28,874 bases of DNA from JBBQSN01 sp038213835 (GCA_038213835.1 JBBQSN010000017.1:1-28874); one strand, 5' to 3'; positions 8,383-19,258 are shown, counted from the stretch's first letter. The notes: a model not told the origin generated them from the sequence alone. Program-made: numbers and translations.

Positions 8383-8398
8383 ATTTGATCGATCCAAT
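8383..8398. promoter_or_regulatory. Candidate LacI-family operator
   Basis: The sequence ATTTGATC/GATCCAAT is a 16-bp dyad with one mismatched pair and a central CG, the usual geometry of LacI/GalR operators. It lies in the 183-bp divergent region between the glycosidase (start 8302) and the LacI gene (start 8486). It is about 81 bp upstream of the first and 88 bp upstream of the second. It is notably AT-rich for this genome. One site could control both directions. Confidence 0.65.
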
Positions 8399-8485
8399 CA
8401 GATCACCGACCGACAGACCACCCCCGTCCCGCTCCTGTCGACACCGACCGGCGTGCGGACGGCAGGCGCAGCGACGGAGGTGCGC

Positions 8486-9514
8486 ATGGCGACGAGGCAC
8501 ACCCTCGACAGCGTGGCCGAACGCGCCCGCGTGAGCCGGCAGACCGTCTCCAACGTGCTGAACTCACCGCACCTGGTGCGCCCTGACACCGCCGAGCGGG
8601 TGCGCGCCGTCATCGACGAGCTCGGCTACCGCCCTTCGCGCGCCGCCCGGCAGATGCGCACCCGCCGCTCGATGCTGCTGGGCCTGCGCCTGGAGCCAGA
8701 CCGCGGCGGCATCAACGGCGCCGTCCTCGACCGGTTCCTGCATGCGGTGGTCGACGCCGCCCAGGAGCAGCAGTACCGCGTCGTGCTGTTCACCGCCGAC
8801 GACGACGGCCATGAGATCGACTCGTACTCCCAGCTCCTGGACACCGGCGAGGCCGACGGCTTCGTGCTCACCAGCACCCACCACGGCGACCCGCGCACGG
8901 CCTGGCTGGCCGAGCGCGGCGTGCCGTTCTCGACCTTCGGCCGCCCGTGGGGTGCCGCCGACCAGCACCACTCCTGGGTCGACGTCGACGGCGCCGCCGG
9001 CACGCGGGCAGCGGTCGAGCACCTCGTGGAGCTGGGGCACCGCCGGATCGGATTCGTCGGCTGGCCGCGCGGCTCCGGGGTCGGTGACGACCGTCGTGAC
9101 GGCTGGCGCGAGGCCGCCCGCGCGGCTGGCCTGCCGGTGGCCCGCGAGCTCCAGGCCGCCGTGCACGACGGCGTGGCCGAGGGGCGTGCCGCCGCCGACG
9201 CGATGCTGGCACTCCGCGAGCCGCCGACGGCCCTGGTGTGCGCGAGCGACTCGCTGGCGCTCGGGGCCGTGGGCGCCTCGAACGTCCTGTCCGTGACCGG
9301 TTTCGACGACACGCCTGTGGCCCGCGCCGTCGGACTCACCAGCGTCGCCCAGCCCCTCGTGCCCGCCGCCGCCGCGTGCCTCGAGCAGGTGCTCGACGTC
9401 GTCGGCGGCCGGGCCGACGCCCCCCACCACGTCCTGCTCGTCCCGAGCCTGACAGTCCGCCAGTCCACCCACCCGCCGGCCCCCGCCGGCAGCACCCGAG
9501 GAGAACGAGCATGA
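8486..9514 (+). CDS. LacI-family transcriptional regulator
   Basis: Local sugar-responsive repressor of 342 residues. The N-terminal LacI helix-turn-helix (~5-55) includes LDSVAERARVSRQTVSNVLN and the hinge-helix region LGYRPSRAARQMR. The periplasmic-binding-protein-like effector domain follows, ending with FDDTPVARAVGLTSVAQP. The start is ATG at 8486 with GGAGG 5 nt ahead; the open frame upstream is a shadow. The stretch between SDSLALGA and SVTGFDDT is about 10 residues shorter than usual for the family (see findings). Its stop overlaps the binding-protein start by 4 bp (ATGA), so it is autoregulated with the importer if the 8383-8398 site is its operator. Confidence 0.95.
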   Translation: MATRHTLDSVAERARVSRQTVSNVLNSPHLVRPDTAERVRAVIDELGYRPSRAARQMRTRRSMLLGLRLEPDRGGINGAVLDRFLHAVVDAAQEQQYRVVLFTADDDGHEIDSYSQLLDTGEADGFVLTSTHHGDPRTAWLAERGVPFSTFGRPWGAADQHHSWVDVDGAAGTRAAVEHLVELGHRRIGFVGWPRGSGVGDDRRDGWREAARAAGLPVARELQAAVHDGVAEGRAAADAMLALREPPTALVCASDSLALGAVGASNVLSVTGFDDTPVARAVGLTSVAQPLVPAAAACLEQVLDVVGGRADAPHHVLLVPSLTVRQSTHPPAPAGSTRGERA

Positions 9515-10761
9515 ACCGCACGCACCGCACGAGAACGACGCTCGGCCTCGTCGCAGCCGCCACCCTGGCGCTGTCCGCCTGCGGTGGCGGCGGCTTCGAG
9601 GACACCGAGGAGACCAGCGACGGCGCGGCTGCAGGCCCCGCCGCGCTCGAGGTGCTCATCGGGTCCAGCGGTCCGGCCGAGACCGACGCGGTCACCGCCG
9701 CTGCCGAGGCATGGGCGGAGGAGTCGGGCAACACCGCCGAGGTCGTGGCGGCGCAAGACCTGAACCAACAGCTCAGCCAGGGCTTCGCCGCCGGCTCCCC
9801 GCCGGACGTCTTCTACGTCAGCTCCGACCTCGTCGCGAGCTACGCCTCCACCGGCGCAATCGAGCCCTACGCGGCCGACATGGAGAACGCCGACGACTTC
9901 TACCCGAACCTCAAGGACGCGTTCACGGTCGACGACACCTACTACTGCGCACCGAAGGACTTCTCGACCCTGTCGCTGATCATCAACGCCGACTCCTGGG
10001 CGGCGGCCGGTCTCACCGACGCCGACCTCCCGACCACGTGGGAGGAGCTCAGCACTGTCGCGCAGACCCTCACGACCGAGACCCAGGTGGGCCTGTCCAC
10101 CAGCACCGAGTACCAGCGCCTGGGCGCCTTCATGGCCCAGGCCGGCGGCGGCCTGGTCGACGACGAGGGCGGCCCGGTCGCCGACAGCGCCCAGAACGTG
10201 GAGGCGCTCGACTACGTGAAGCAGATGGTCGCCGACGGCTCGTACAAGTTCGCCGCCGACACCGACTCCGGCTGGGGGGGCGAGGCGTTCGGCACGGGCA
10301 AGGCCGCGATGACGATCGAGGGCAACTGGATCAAGGGCGCCTTGACGAACGACTACCCGGACGTCAACGCGATCTTCGCGCCGCTGCCCGAGGGCCCGGG
10401 CGGTCAGGGGACGCTGACCTTCACCAACTGCTGGGGCATCGCCGCCGACAGCGACAACAAGGAGGCGGCCAAGGACCTGGTGCAGTACCTGACCGCGGCC
10501 GACCAGCAGATGGCGTTCGCCACCGCGTTCGGCGTGATGCCGTCCGTTCAGTCCGCGGCCGACCAGTACCGCACCGAGTTCCCAGAGGACGCCGCCTTCC
10601 TCGACGCGGCCGACTACGCGGTCGCGGTGCCCAACAACGAGGGCGTCTCCGACGTCATCGCCGACCTCAACGCCCAGCTCGAGACCCTCGGCAGCGGCGA
10701 CCCGTCCGCCATCCTGCAGTCGGCCCAGACCAACCTCGAGGCCGTCCTGGGCTCCTCGTGA
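9511..10761 (+). CDS. ABC sugar transporter, extracellular solute-binding lipoprotein
   Basis: Substrate-binding protein of 416 residues, anchored to the outer face of the membrane. The signal peptide ends in the lipobox LSAC, with lipidated Cys24, and is followed by a Gly/Glu/Asp/Thr linker. The mature part is a family-1 (maltose/multiple-sugar type) binding protein, with GSPPDVFYVSSD, PKDFSTLSLIINADSW, LPTTWEEL, GKAAMTIEGNW and FTNCWGIAADS. It has the ATG at 9511-9513, preceded by GAGGAGAACGAGC, and shares the ATGA overlap with LacI. It delivers a sugar to the two permeases encoded next. The specificity (probably an alpha-glucoside, given the debranching-type enzyme opposite) is inference. 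Confidence 0.96.
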   Translation: MNRTHRTRTTLGLVAAATLALSACGGGGFEDTEETSDGAAAGPAALEVLIGSSGPAETDAVTAAAEAWAEESGNTAEVVAAQDLNQQLSQGFAAGSPPDVFYVSSDLVASYASTGAIEPYAADMENADDFYPNLKDAFTVDDTYYCAPKDFSTLSLIINADSWAAAGLTDADLPTTWEELSTVAQTLTTETQVGLSTSTEYQRLGAFMAQAGGGLVDDEGGPVADSAQNVEALDYVKQMVADGSYKFAADTDSGWGGEAFGTGKAAMTIEGNWIKGALTNDYPDVNAIFAPLPEGPGGQGTLTFTNCWGIAADSDNKEAAKDLVQYLTAADQQMAFATAFGVMPSVQSAADQYRTEFPEDAAFLDAADYAVAVPNNEGVSDVIADLNAQLETLGSGDPSAILQSAQTNLEAVLGSS

Positions 10762-11864
10762 CCTCGCCCGCTACGACGAAGGAACGCTCGGCCCGTCCCC
10801 GGGGCGCCTCGGCGTCCCGGGCCGGGCAGACCTCGGCCGGGTGGCTGTTCGTGGCCCCCTCCCTGGTGCTCCTCGGGCTGTTCCTGCTCGTCCCGGTGCT
10901 GATGGCGGCCTGGGTGAGCGTCAGCGACTGGAACGGGCGGGGCTCCCCCTTCGCTGGGACGGTCGCGTTCGTCGGCGCCGACAACTACCAGACCGTCCTC
11001 ACCAGCGAGGGCGGTCTGCAGGCACGGGACTTCGGCACCGCCCTGCGGAACAACTTCTGGTACGTCGTGCTCGTCGTCCCGACCCAGACGATCGTCGCGC
11101 TCAGCCTGGCGGTGCTCGTCAACCGCAAGGTGCTGCGCGGACGCGGCTTCTTCCGCACCGCGTTCTACTTCCCGTCCGTCACCAGCTCGGTCGCCATCGT
11201 CCTGGTCTTCCTGTTCCTGTTCGCCGGCAGCGGAGCGGTCAACAAGGTGCTCGGCTGGGTCGGCATCAACGGGCCGAACTGGTTCTCCGACCCGCGCGGG
11301 GTGCTGCACCTGCTGCTGGGGGTGGTCGGGATCGACCAGGGCCCAGCGGCCCTGACCGGGAACGGCTTCCTGTCGATCACCTGGTGGGAGTGGCTGGCCG
11401 GCCCGAGCGTGGCGATGAGCGCGCTGGTGATCCTGGCGATCTTCACCACGTCCGGCACCTTCATGCTGCTCTTCCTCGCCGCGCTGCAGAACATCTCGGG
11501 CGAGGTCGAGGAGGCCGCGATGATGGACGGCGCCAGCGGCTTTCAGCGGTTCCGGCTGGTCACGGTGCCGATGCTGCGGCCGACGCTGTTCACCGTCCTG
11601 ACGCTGGGGCTGATCGGCACCTGGCAGGTGTTCGACCAGATCTACGTGGGCACCCAGGGCGGCCCGGCCAAGACCACCATCACACCGGCGTACCTGTCGT
11701 ACACGACTTCGTTCGCGAGCCAGAACTGGGGCCAGGGCGCCGCGATCGCCTTCATCCTGTTCTTCATCATCCTCGTGCTCGCCGCGTTCCAGCGCTGGGT
11801 GCTGCGCGAGCGCACCACGGTGCCGAGGCGCAAGCGGTACCTCACGACGGGAGCCGGCCGATGA
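10758..11864 (+). CDS. ABC sugar transporter permease, MalF/UgpA type
   Basis: Inner-membrane permease subunit of 368 residues. After a basic N-terminal tail (~30 residues) it has a first membrane segment WLFVAPSLVLLGLFLLVPVL, and further segments follow. The ATPase-docking EAA loop is EEAAMMDGASGFQRFRLVTV. A ~60-residue insertion between the early and middle segments (~160-220) includes FSDPRGVLHLL and would face outside. The GTG start at 10758-10760 overlaps the binding-protein stop by 4 bp. The long frame that reads into it from upstream is a shadow. It forms a heterodimer with the next permease. Confidence 0.96.
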   Translation: MTSPATTKERSARPRGASASRAGQTSAGWLFVAPSLVLLGLFLLVPVLMAAWVSVSDWNGRGSPFAGTVAFVGADNYQTVLTSEGGLQARDFGTALRNNFWYVVLVVPTQTIVALSLAVLVNRKVLRGRGFFRTAFYFPSVTSSVAIVLVFLFLFAGSGAVNKVLGWVGINGPNWFSDPRGVLHLLLGVVGIDQGPAALTGNGFLSITWWEWLAGPSVAMSALVILAIFTTSGTFMLLFLAALQNISGEVEEAAMMDGASGFQRFRLVTVPMLRPTLFTVLTLGLIGTWQVFDQIYVGTQGGPAKTTITPAYLSYTTSFASQNWGQGAAIAFILFFIILVLAAFQRWVLRERTTVPRRKRYLTTGAGR

Positions 11865-12772
11865 CCGCGCCCACCCTGCCCCCGCGGCTCGAGGAGGTGA
11901 CGAGCTCGTCGACGACGTCGTCGACGGCTGCGCGTCGGTCGAATCGTTCAGCCTTCGGGGTCGCCGCCACGTACGCGCTGCTGGTGGCGATCGCGCTGGT
12001 CTACATCTTCCCGTTCCTCATCCAGGTGGCGACGTCGTTCAAGACCGACGGCGACGCCTCGATCAACCCGCTCTCGTTGATCCCGCAGACGTGGACCTCG
12101 GCGACGTACCAGACCCTGTTCGCCAGCGACCTGCCGTTCCCGACCTGGGCGATGAACTCGATCATCGTCACCCTGTGCGTCACCGTGGGACGGGTGCTGT
12201 TCTGCTCAATGGCCGGGTACGCGCTGGCACGCCTCCACTTCCGCGGGCGCGGACTGGTGTTCGCCGGGGTCATCACGGTGATGGCGGTGCCCGGCGTGGT
12301 GCTGCTCATCCCGAAGTTCCTGGTGGTGAACCAGCTCGGCATCTACGACAGCTACGCGGGCATGATCATCCCGCTGCTGGCCGACGCGGCGGGGGTCTTC
12401 ATCATGAAGAACTTCTTCGAGTCGATCCCGGTCAGCGTCGAGGAGGCGGCCCGCATCGACGGCGCCGGGGTGTTCCGCACCTTCTGGTCGGTGGTGCTGC
12501 CGATGGCGCGTCCGGCGTTGATCACGCTGGTGATCCTGTCGTTCCAGGGTTCGTGGAACGAGCTGTCGCACTTCGTGGTGTCAGCGCAGAGCCCAGAGCT
12601 CTACACCCTCACCAAGGGTGTCGCCACGCTCGCGTCCGGCGGCCTCGGCCAGGCCCAGCAGTTCCCGCTGAAGATGGGTGCTGCGCTGCTGATGACGATC
12701 CCGGTCGCCGTGCTGTTCTTCGTGTTCCAGCGGCAGATCATGAGCACCGCCGAGGGGGCCGAGAAGGGCTGA
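11861..12772 (+). CDS. ABC sugar transporter permease, MalG/UgpE type
   Basis: Second permease of the importer, 303 residues and six predicted membrane segments, starting with TYALLVAIALVYIFPFLIQV. The EAA motif is EEAARIDGAGVFRTFWSVVL, and SFQGSWNELSHFVV near the end is typical of MalG-type subunits. It has a Ser/Thr-rich N-terminus (SSSTTSSTAARRS). The ATG overlaps the previous stop by 4 bp. No ATP-binding gene follows. The operon ends at the hairpin at 12791-12832, so energy must come from a shared ATPase (MsiK/UgpC type) encoded elsewhere. Confidence 0.96.
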   Translation: MTAPTLPPRLEEVTSSSTTSSTAARRSNRSAFGVAATYALLVAIALVYIFPFLIQVATSFKTDGDASINPLSLIPQTWTSATYQTLFASDLPFPTWAMNSIIVTLCVTVGRVLFCSMAGYALARLHFRGRGLVFAGVITVMAVPGVVLLIPKFLVVNQLGIYDSYAGMIIPLLADAAGVFIMKNFFESIPVSVEEAARIDGAGVFRTFWSVVLPMARPALITLVILSFQGSWNELSHFVVSAQSPELYTLTKGVATLASGGLGQAQQFPLKMGAALLMTIPVAVLFFVFQRQIMSTAEGAEKG

Positions 12773-12790
12773 CTCCGTTCGGCGGACAGC

Positions 12791-12832
12791 ACGAGGCCCC
12801 GTCCGGGTTCCCTCACCCGGACGGGGCCTCGT
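12791..12832. terminator. Bidirectional intrinsic terminator
   Basis: A perfect 17-bp stem has arms 12791-12807 (ACGAGGCCCCGTCCGGG) and 12816-12832 (its exact reverse complement), with an 8-nt loop TTCCCTCA. It sits between the convergent permease (stop 12772) and acnA (stop 12859) genes and can serve both strands. There is no U-tract. Confidence 0.9.
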
Positions 12833-12858
12833 CGCGTCTGCGGCTGCGCTCCTGGCTG

Positions 12859-15627
<2,769 letters not shown>

Positions 15628-15650
15628 GCTGGCTCCTCGTCGTCGTCCAA

Positions 15651-15672
15651 AGTATCTTGACGTCAAGATACT
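15651..15672. promoter_or_regulatory. Perfect 22-bp palindromic operator upstream of acnA
   Basis: The half-site AGTATCTTGAC (15651-15661) is followed immediately by its exact reverse complement (15662-15672), so all 11 pairs match. It lies 23 bp upstream of the acnA ribosome-binding region and overlaps the predicted -10 box. The geometry suits a dimeric winged-helix repressor such as a MarR-family protein. As I recall, Streptomyces TamR, a citrate/aconitate-sensing MarR protein, controls aconitase; that this is its site is inference. Confidence 0.88.
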
Positions 15673-15696
15673 ATCGCGTCCCTCCCAGCCTGTCAC
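15668..15696 (-). promoter_or_regulatory. acnA promoter (-35 and -10)
   Basis: On the minus strand, GTGACA (15691-15696) matches five of six bases of the -35 consensus. A 17-bp spacer separates it from TAGTAT (15668-15673), a reasonable -10. The -10 shares five bases with the palindrome at 15651-15672, so a protein bound there would block the polymerase. Confidence 0.6.
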
Positions 15697-15777
15697 TGCC
15701 GGACCTTCCCCGCGCAGCAGGCGCACTCCGCCGTGTCGGTCACCTCGTCATCGTGGTCCGCGAGGAGGCGAGGAGAC

Positions 15778-17109
15778 CTACCGTTCGGGGACGAACCGCG
15801 CCACGCACTCGACGTGGTGGGTCATCGGGAACAGGTCGTTGGCGCGCAGGGCGTCCAGCCGGTAGCCGAGGCCGGCCAGGAGCCCGGTGTCGCGACCGAG
15901 GGCCGAGGGGTCGCAGGCCACGTAGACGATCACCCGCGGCCGCAGCGCCACCAACTGCTCGACCACGGCCTTCCCGGCCCCGATCCGGGGAGGGTCGAGC
16001 ACCACGACGTCGGCGGCGTCGACCTCGCCGGAGCGGTGCAGCGCGGCGAGGACGTCCTCGGTGCGGCCCGGCTCGATCCGCACGTGGGGGTGGGCGTGCA
16101 GGTTCCGGCGGGCGTCGCGCACCGCCTGCTGGTCGGACTCGACCGACACGACCGATCCCTGCGGGCCCACCGCCTCGGCCAGCACCGCGGTGAACAGCCC
16201 GACGCCGGAGTACAGGTCCAGCGCCCGCTCACCGACCCGCACCCCGGCCAGCTCCCAGACCGCGGCGGCGAGCGTCGAGGCCGCGCCGGGATGCACCTGC
16301 CAGAAGCCGGACGCGTTGACGCGGAACGACTTTGGCCCCGCGGGCAGGTCGACGGGCTCGCTCAGCCAGGTCCGTCCCCGGACCCGCGCCGGACGCTCGC
16401 CCTCTCTGGCCACCACGACGGACGTACCGTCCGGCAACTCGGCCGGGCGTGGCTCGCGACGTCCGGCCGCGACCAGCACCACGGCCCGCTCACCCGACGG
16501 GGACGCCACCGCCTGGACGCCCTCGACGCCGGGCCAGCGGCGCGCGGGCACGTCCAGGCCCTGCACGCCGGCGGTGGCGATGAGGCAGCGGTCGATGCCG
16601 ACCACCCGGTGCGAGCGGTGGGCGCGCAGGCCGGCCCGGGCCGAGGCGTCCACCGCGTACTGCACCCGGGTGCGCCAGCCGAGGCCGTCGTCGTCCCGTC
16701 CGGGGACGGGGACCGCCTCGACCTCGACCTCGACCTCGACGCCGCCGAGACGGGAGAGCTGCTCACGCACCACGGTGGTCTTCAGCGCGCGCTGGGCGGG
16801 AACCGCCACGTGCTGCAGGTCGCAGCCGCCGCAGGCCCCGGGCCCGCTCCAGGGGCACGGCGGCTCGACCCGGTCGGGCGAGGCCTCGAGCACCTCGACG
16901 GCGTCGGCGCGCCAGAAGCGGTTCTTCGCCGAGCCGCCGGTGACCTTCGCCAGCACCCTCTCCCCCGGCAGCGCGTGCCGGACGAACAACACCCGACCCT
17001 CGTGCCGCGCCACGCAGTGGCCGCCGTGCGCGATCGGCCCGACCTCCACGACGACCTCGTCGCCGACCTCGAGCGGGGCCTGCTGCGGCTCCTGGCCGGA
17101 GCGGCTCAC
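15778..17109 (-). CDS. TRAM-domain class I SAM-dependent RNA (uracil-5) methyltransferase, RlmD/RlmCD/TrmA family
   Basis: Methylates a uridine in rRNA or tRNA at C5. The 443 residues begin with a TRAM RNA-binding domain (~12-72). Next come the iron-sulfur cysteines Cys85, Cys93 and Cys96 (CPWSGPGACGGC) and a further Cys in DRCLIAT. The Rossmann methyltransferase domain contains RVNASGFWQVHP, the SAM motif DLYSGVGLFTAVL, VESDQQAV, VLDPPRIGAGK and the catalytic Cys399 in VYVACDPSALGRD. The start is GTG at 17107-17109, overlapping the potassium-importer stop (GTGA), so the two genes are translationally coupled. The larger open frame upstream is antisense noise within that transporter's frame-shifted region. 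Which RNA position is modified cannot be read. Confidence 0.94.
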   Translation of the reverse strand: MSRSGQEPQQAPLEVGDEVVVEVGPIAHGGHCVARHEGRVLFVRHALPGERVLAKVTGGSAKNRFWRADAVEVLEASPDRVEPPCPWSGPGACGGCDLQHVAVPAQRALKTTVVREQLSRLGGVEVEVEVEAVPVPGRDDDGLGWRTRVQYAVDASARAGLRAHRSHRVVGIDRCLIATAGVQGLDVPARRWPGVEGVQAVASPSGERAVVLVAAGRREPRPAELPDGTSVVVAREGERPARVRGRTWLSEPVDLPAGPKSFRVNASGFWQVHPGAASTLAAAVWELAGVRVGERALDLYSGVGLFTAVLAEAVGPQGSVVSVESDQQAVRDARRNLHAHPHVRIEPGRTEDVLAALHRSGEVDAADVVVLDPPRIGAGKAVVEQLVALRPRVIVYVACDPSALGRDTGLLAGLGYRLDALRANDLFPMTHHVECVARFVPER

Positions 17110-19202
17110 TGCGGCGGTGAGGTGGGAGGGGCAGGGTCCTCGGCCAAACCTTTGCGGACGTCGCCGGGGGCGTCGTCGGCGAGCAGGTCGCCCATCCGCT
17201 GCTCGGCGCCGATCGAGGACTGCAGCTGCCACGGCACGCTCGCCACGACCACCCCGGGCGTGAAGTGCAGCGCCGACTTCAGCCGCAGCGCGCTCTGGTT
17301 GTGCAGCACCTGCTCCCACCAGTGGCCGACCACGTACTCGGGGACGTAGACCACGACGAGGTCGCGCGGGCTGACCCGGCGGATCCGCTTGACGTACCGC
17401 AGGATCGGGCGCGTGATCTCGCGGTACGGCGAGTGCAGCGCCTTGAGCGGGACGGGGAGGTCGAGCTCCTCCCACCGCCTCTTCAGGGCCTCGGTGGCCT
17501 CGGGGTCGACGTCGACGGTGATCGCCTCGAGGGTCGAGGCACGAGCGGCCCGTGCGTAGGCCAGCGCCCGCATCGTCGGCAGGTGCACCTTGGAGACCAG
17601 CACGATCGCGTGCACCCGCGAGGGCAGCGCCCGCGCCTTGGCGGGGTCGATCTGCGACAGGTCGAGCTCGGCCGAGACGTGGTCGTAGTGGGTGCGGATG
17701 GCGCGCATGAGCAGGAACAGGAAGATCATCGCCAGGATCGCGATCCACGCCCCGAGCAGGAACTTGGTGACCAGCACGACCACCAGCACGGTCGCCGTCA
17801 TGGCCAGACCGACGCTGTTGATCACCCGCGAGCGCTGCATCCGGACCCGCTCCTTGGGATCGGTCTCGAGCCGCAGGTGCCGGGTCCAGTGCCGGATCAT
17901 GCCGGTCTGGCTCATCGTGAACGAGACGAAGACGCCCACGATGTACAGCTGGATCAGCCGAGAGACCTCGGCGTCGAAGGCGAGGATCAGGACGACGGCC
18001 GCCGCGGCCAGGCCGATGATGCCGTTGCTGAACGCGAGCCGGTCGCCCCGCGTGTGCAGCTGACGCGGCAGGAAGCCGTCACGGGCCAGGATCGAGCCGA
18101 GCACGGGGAAGCCGTTGAAGGCGGTGTTCGCGGCCAGCACCAGGATGATGCCGGTCGCCACGGTGACCAGCCAGACCAGCGGCGAGGCGAAGTCGAAGAT
18201 GCCGCCGGCGAGCTGGCCGATGATCGGTGACTGGTGGTACTCGGTGCCGTCCGGGAACCGGACCGTGCCGTTGCCGACGGCCTCGCCGAGCTGACCGCCG
18301 AGCAGCAGCTCTCGCTCGGGGTGGACCTCGTCCACGTACACGACGTCCATCTGACGGGCCAGCAGCAGGATCGACATGATCATGGTGATCGCGAGCCCGC
18401 CGAGCATCGCCAGCGTGGCGGCGGCGTTGGCGCTCTTCGGCTTCTTGAACGCCGGCACCCCGTTGCTGATCGCCTCCACGCCGGTGAGCGCCGCGCAGCC
18501 GGACGAGAACGCCCGGAGCAGCAGGAAGGCGCCGGCCAGGGTCATCAGGCCGCCGTCGAAGGCCGGCTGCACCTCGGTGGTGAACCGGGCGCTGTCAGCG
18601 GTCGGCAGCGAACCGGTGACGGCCCGGAACATCCCCGTCGCCGCCATGCCGAGGATCGCGACCATGAAGACGTAGGTGGGGATGGCGAACCAGAAGCCCG
18701 ACTCCCGCACGCCCCGCAGGTTCATGGCGGTGAGCAGCACGACGGCGGCGACGGCGACCGCGGCCTCGTGGCCGCGGATGGCCGGCACGATCGAGGCCGC
18801 GTACTGCGCGGCGGACGAGATCGACACGGCCACGGTGAGGACGTAGTCGACCAACAGCGCGCTCGCGACGGTCAGGCCCGCGCGCGGCCCGAGGTTCACC
18901 GTCGCGACCTCGTAGTCACCGCCCCCGGACGGGTAGGCGTGCACGTTCTGCCGGTACGACAGCACGACCACCGCCATCACGAGGGCGACGACCAGACCGA
19001 CCTGCCAGGAGAACGCGTACGCGGAGACACCGGCCACGGCGAGGGTCAGGAAGATCTCGTTGGGCGCGTAGGCCACCGACGACAGCGCGTCGGAGGCGAA
19101 GACCGGTAGCGCGAGCTTCTTGGGCAGCAGCGTCTCGCCCAGCTTGTCGCTGCGGAACGGACGTCCGACCAGGACGCGCTTGACGCCGTCGGCCAGGCTC
19201 AC
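17106..19202 (-). CDS. KimA-like potassium importer (APC-superfamily permease with cytoplasmic C-terminal domain)
   Basis: Predicted proton-coupled potassium uptake protein, 698 residues. About twelve membrane segments are followed, from ~500, by a soluble domain. The N-terminal motif SSVAY, with Asp38 and Tyr45 in ASDALSSVAYAPNE, matches the ion-site region of Bacillus subtilis KimA (Asp36/Tyr43) as I remember it. AYPSGGGDYE, LLVDYVLTVAVSIS, AFSSGCAALTGVEAISNGV, LAANTAFNGFPVLG, GDRLAFSNGII, FTMSQTGM and LHNQSA also follow KimA closely. Databases would usually label this an APC amino-acid permease. The start is GTG at 19200-19202, inside repeat copy B. It is divergent from two TrkA-type genes and coupled to the RNA methyltransferase. 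KimA in Firmicutes is inhibited by c-di-AMP; whether this applies here is unknown. Confidence 0.85.
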   Translation of the reverse strand: MSLADGVKRVLVGRPFRSDKLGETLLPKKLALPVFASDALSSVAYAPNEIFLTLAVAGVSAYAFSWQVGLVVALVMAVVVLSYRQNVHAYPSGGGDYEVATVNLGPRAGLTVASALLVDYVLTVAVSISSAAQYAASIVPAIRGHEAAVAVAAVVLLTAMNLRGVRESGFWFAIPTYVFMVAILGMAATGMFRAVTGSLPTADSARFTTEVQPAFDGGLMTLAGAFLLLRAFSSGCAALTGVEAISNGVPAFKKPKSANAAATLAMLGGLAITMIMSILLLARQMDVVYVDEVHPERELLLGGQLGEAVGNGTVRFPDGTEYHQSPIIGQLAGGIFDFASPLVWLVTVATGIILVLAANTAFNGFPVLGSILARDGFLPRQLHTRGDRLAFSNGIIGLAAAAVVLILAFDAEVSRLIQLYIVGVFVSFTMSQTGMIRHWTRHLRLETDPKERVRMQRSRVINSVGLAMTATVLVVVLVTKFLLGAWIAILAMIFLFLLMRAIRTHYDHVSAELDLSQIDPAKARALPSRVHAIVLVSKVHLPTMRALAYARAARASTLEAITVDVDPEATEALKRRWEELDLPVPLKALHSPYREITRPILRYVKRIRRVSPRDLVVVYVPEYVVGHWWEQVLHNQSALRLKSALHFTPGVVVASVPWQLQSSIGAEQRMGDLLADDAPGDVRKGLAEDPAPPTSPPQ

Positions 19203-19258
19203 GACTCGTTCCTCGTCGTGATCCGGGCCCAGTGCCTGATGCTTGGCTCGCTCACAGC
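19197..19258 (-). repeat. 5' repeat element, copy B (potassium importer)
   Basis: On the minus strand it starts GCTGTGAGCGAGCCA and has a variable middle that includes GGCACTGGGC. It ends in GACGAGGAACGAGTC followed by the GTGAGC start of the importer gene. It lacks the internal GGAGCGAGC duplication seen in copy C. Confidence 0.8.

Noticed and set aside
9711..11864. A 717-codon fusion of binding protein and permease
   Set aside because: The first ~350 codons are an Arg/Gly-rich shifted reading of the binding protein. The permease has its own GTG at 10758 with a GTGA overlap.
17106..19202. Annotation of the large permease as an amino-acid transporter
   Set aside because: The general APC fold allows it, but the ion-site Asp/Tyr region and long signature segments follow KimA potassium importers much more closely.
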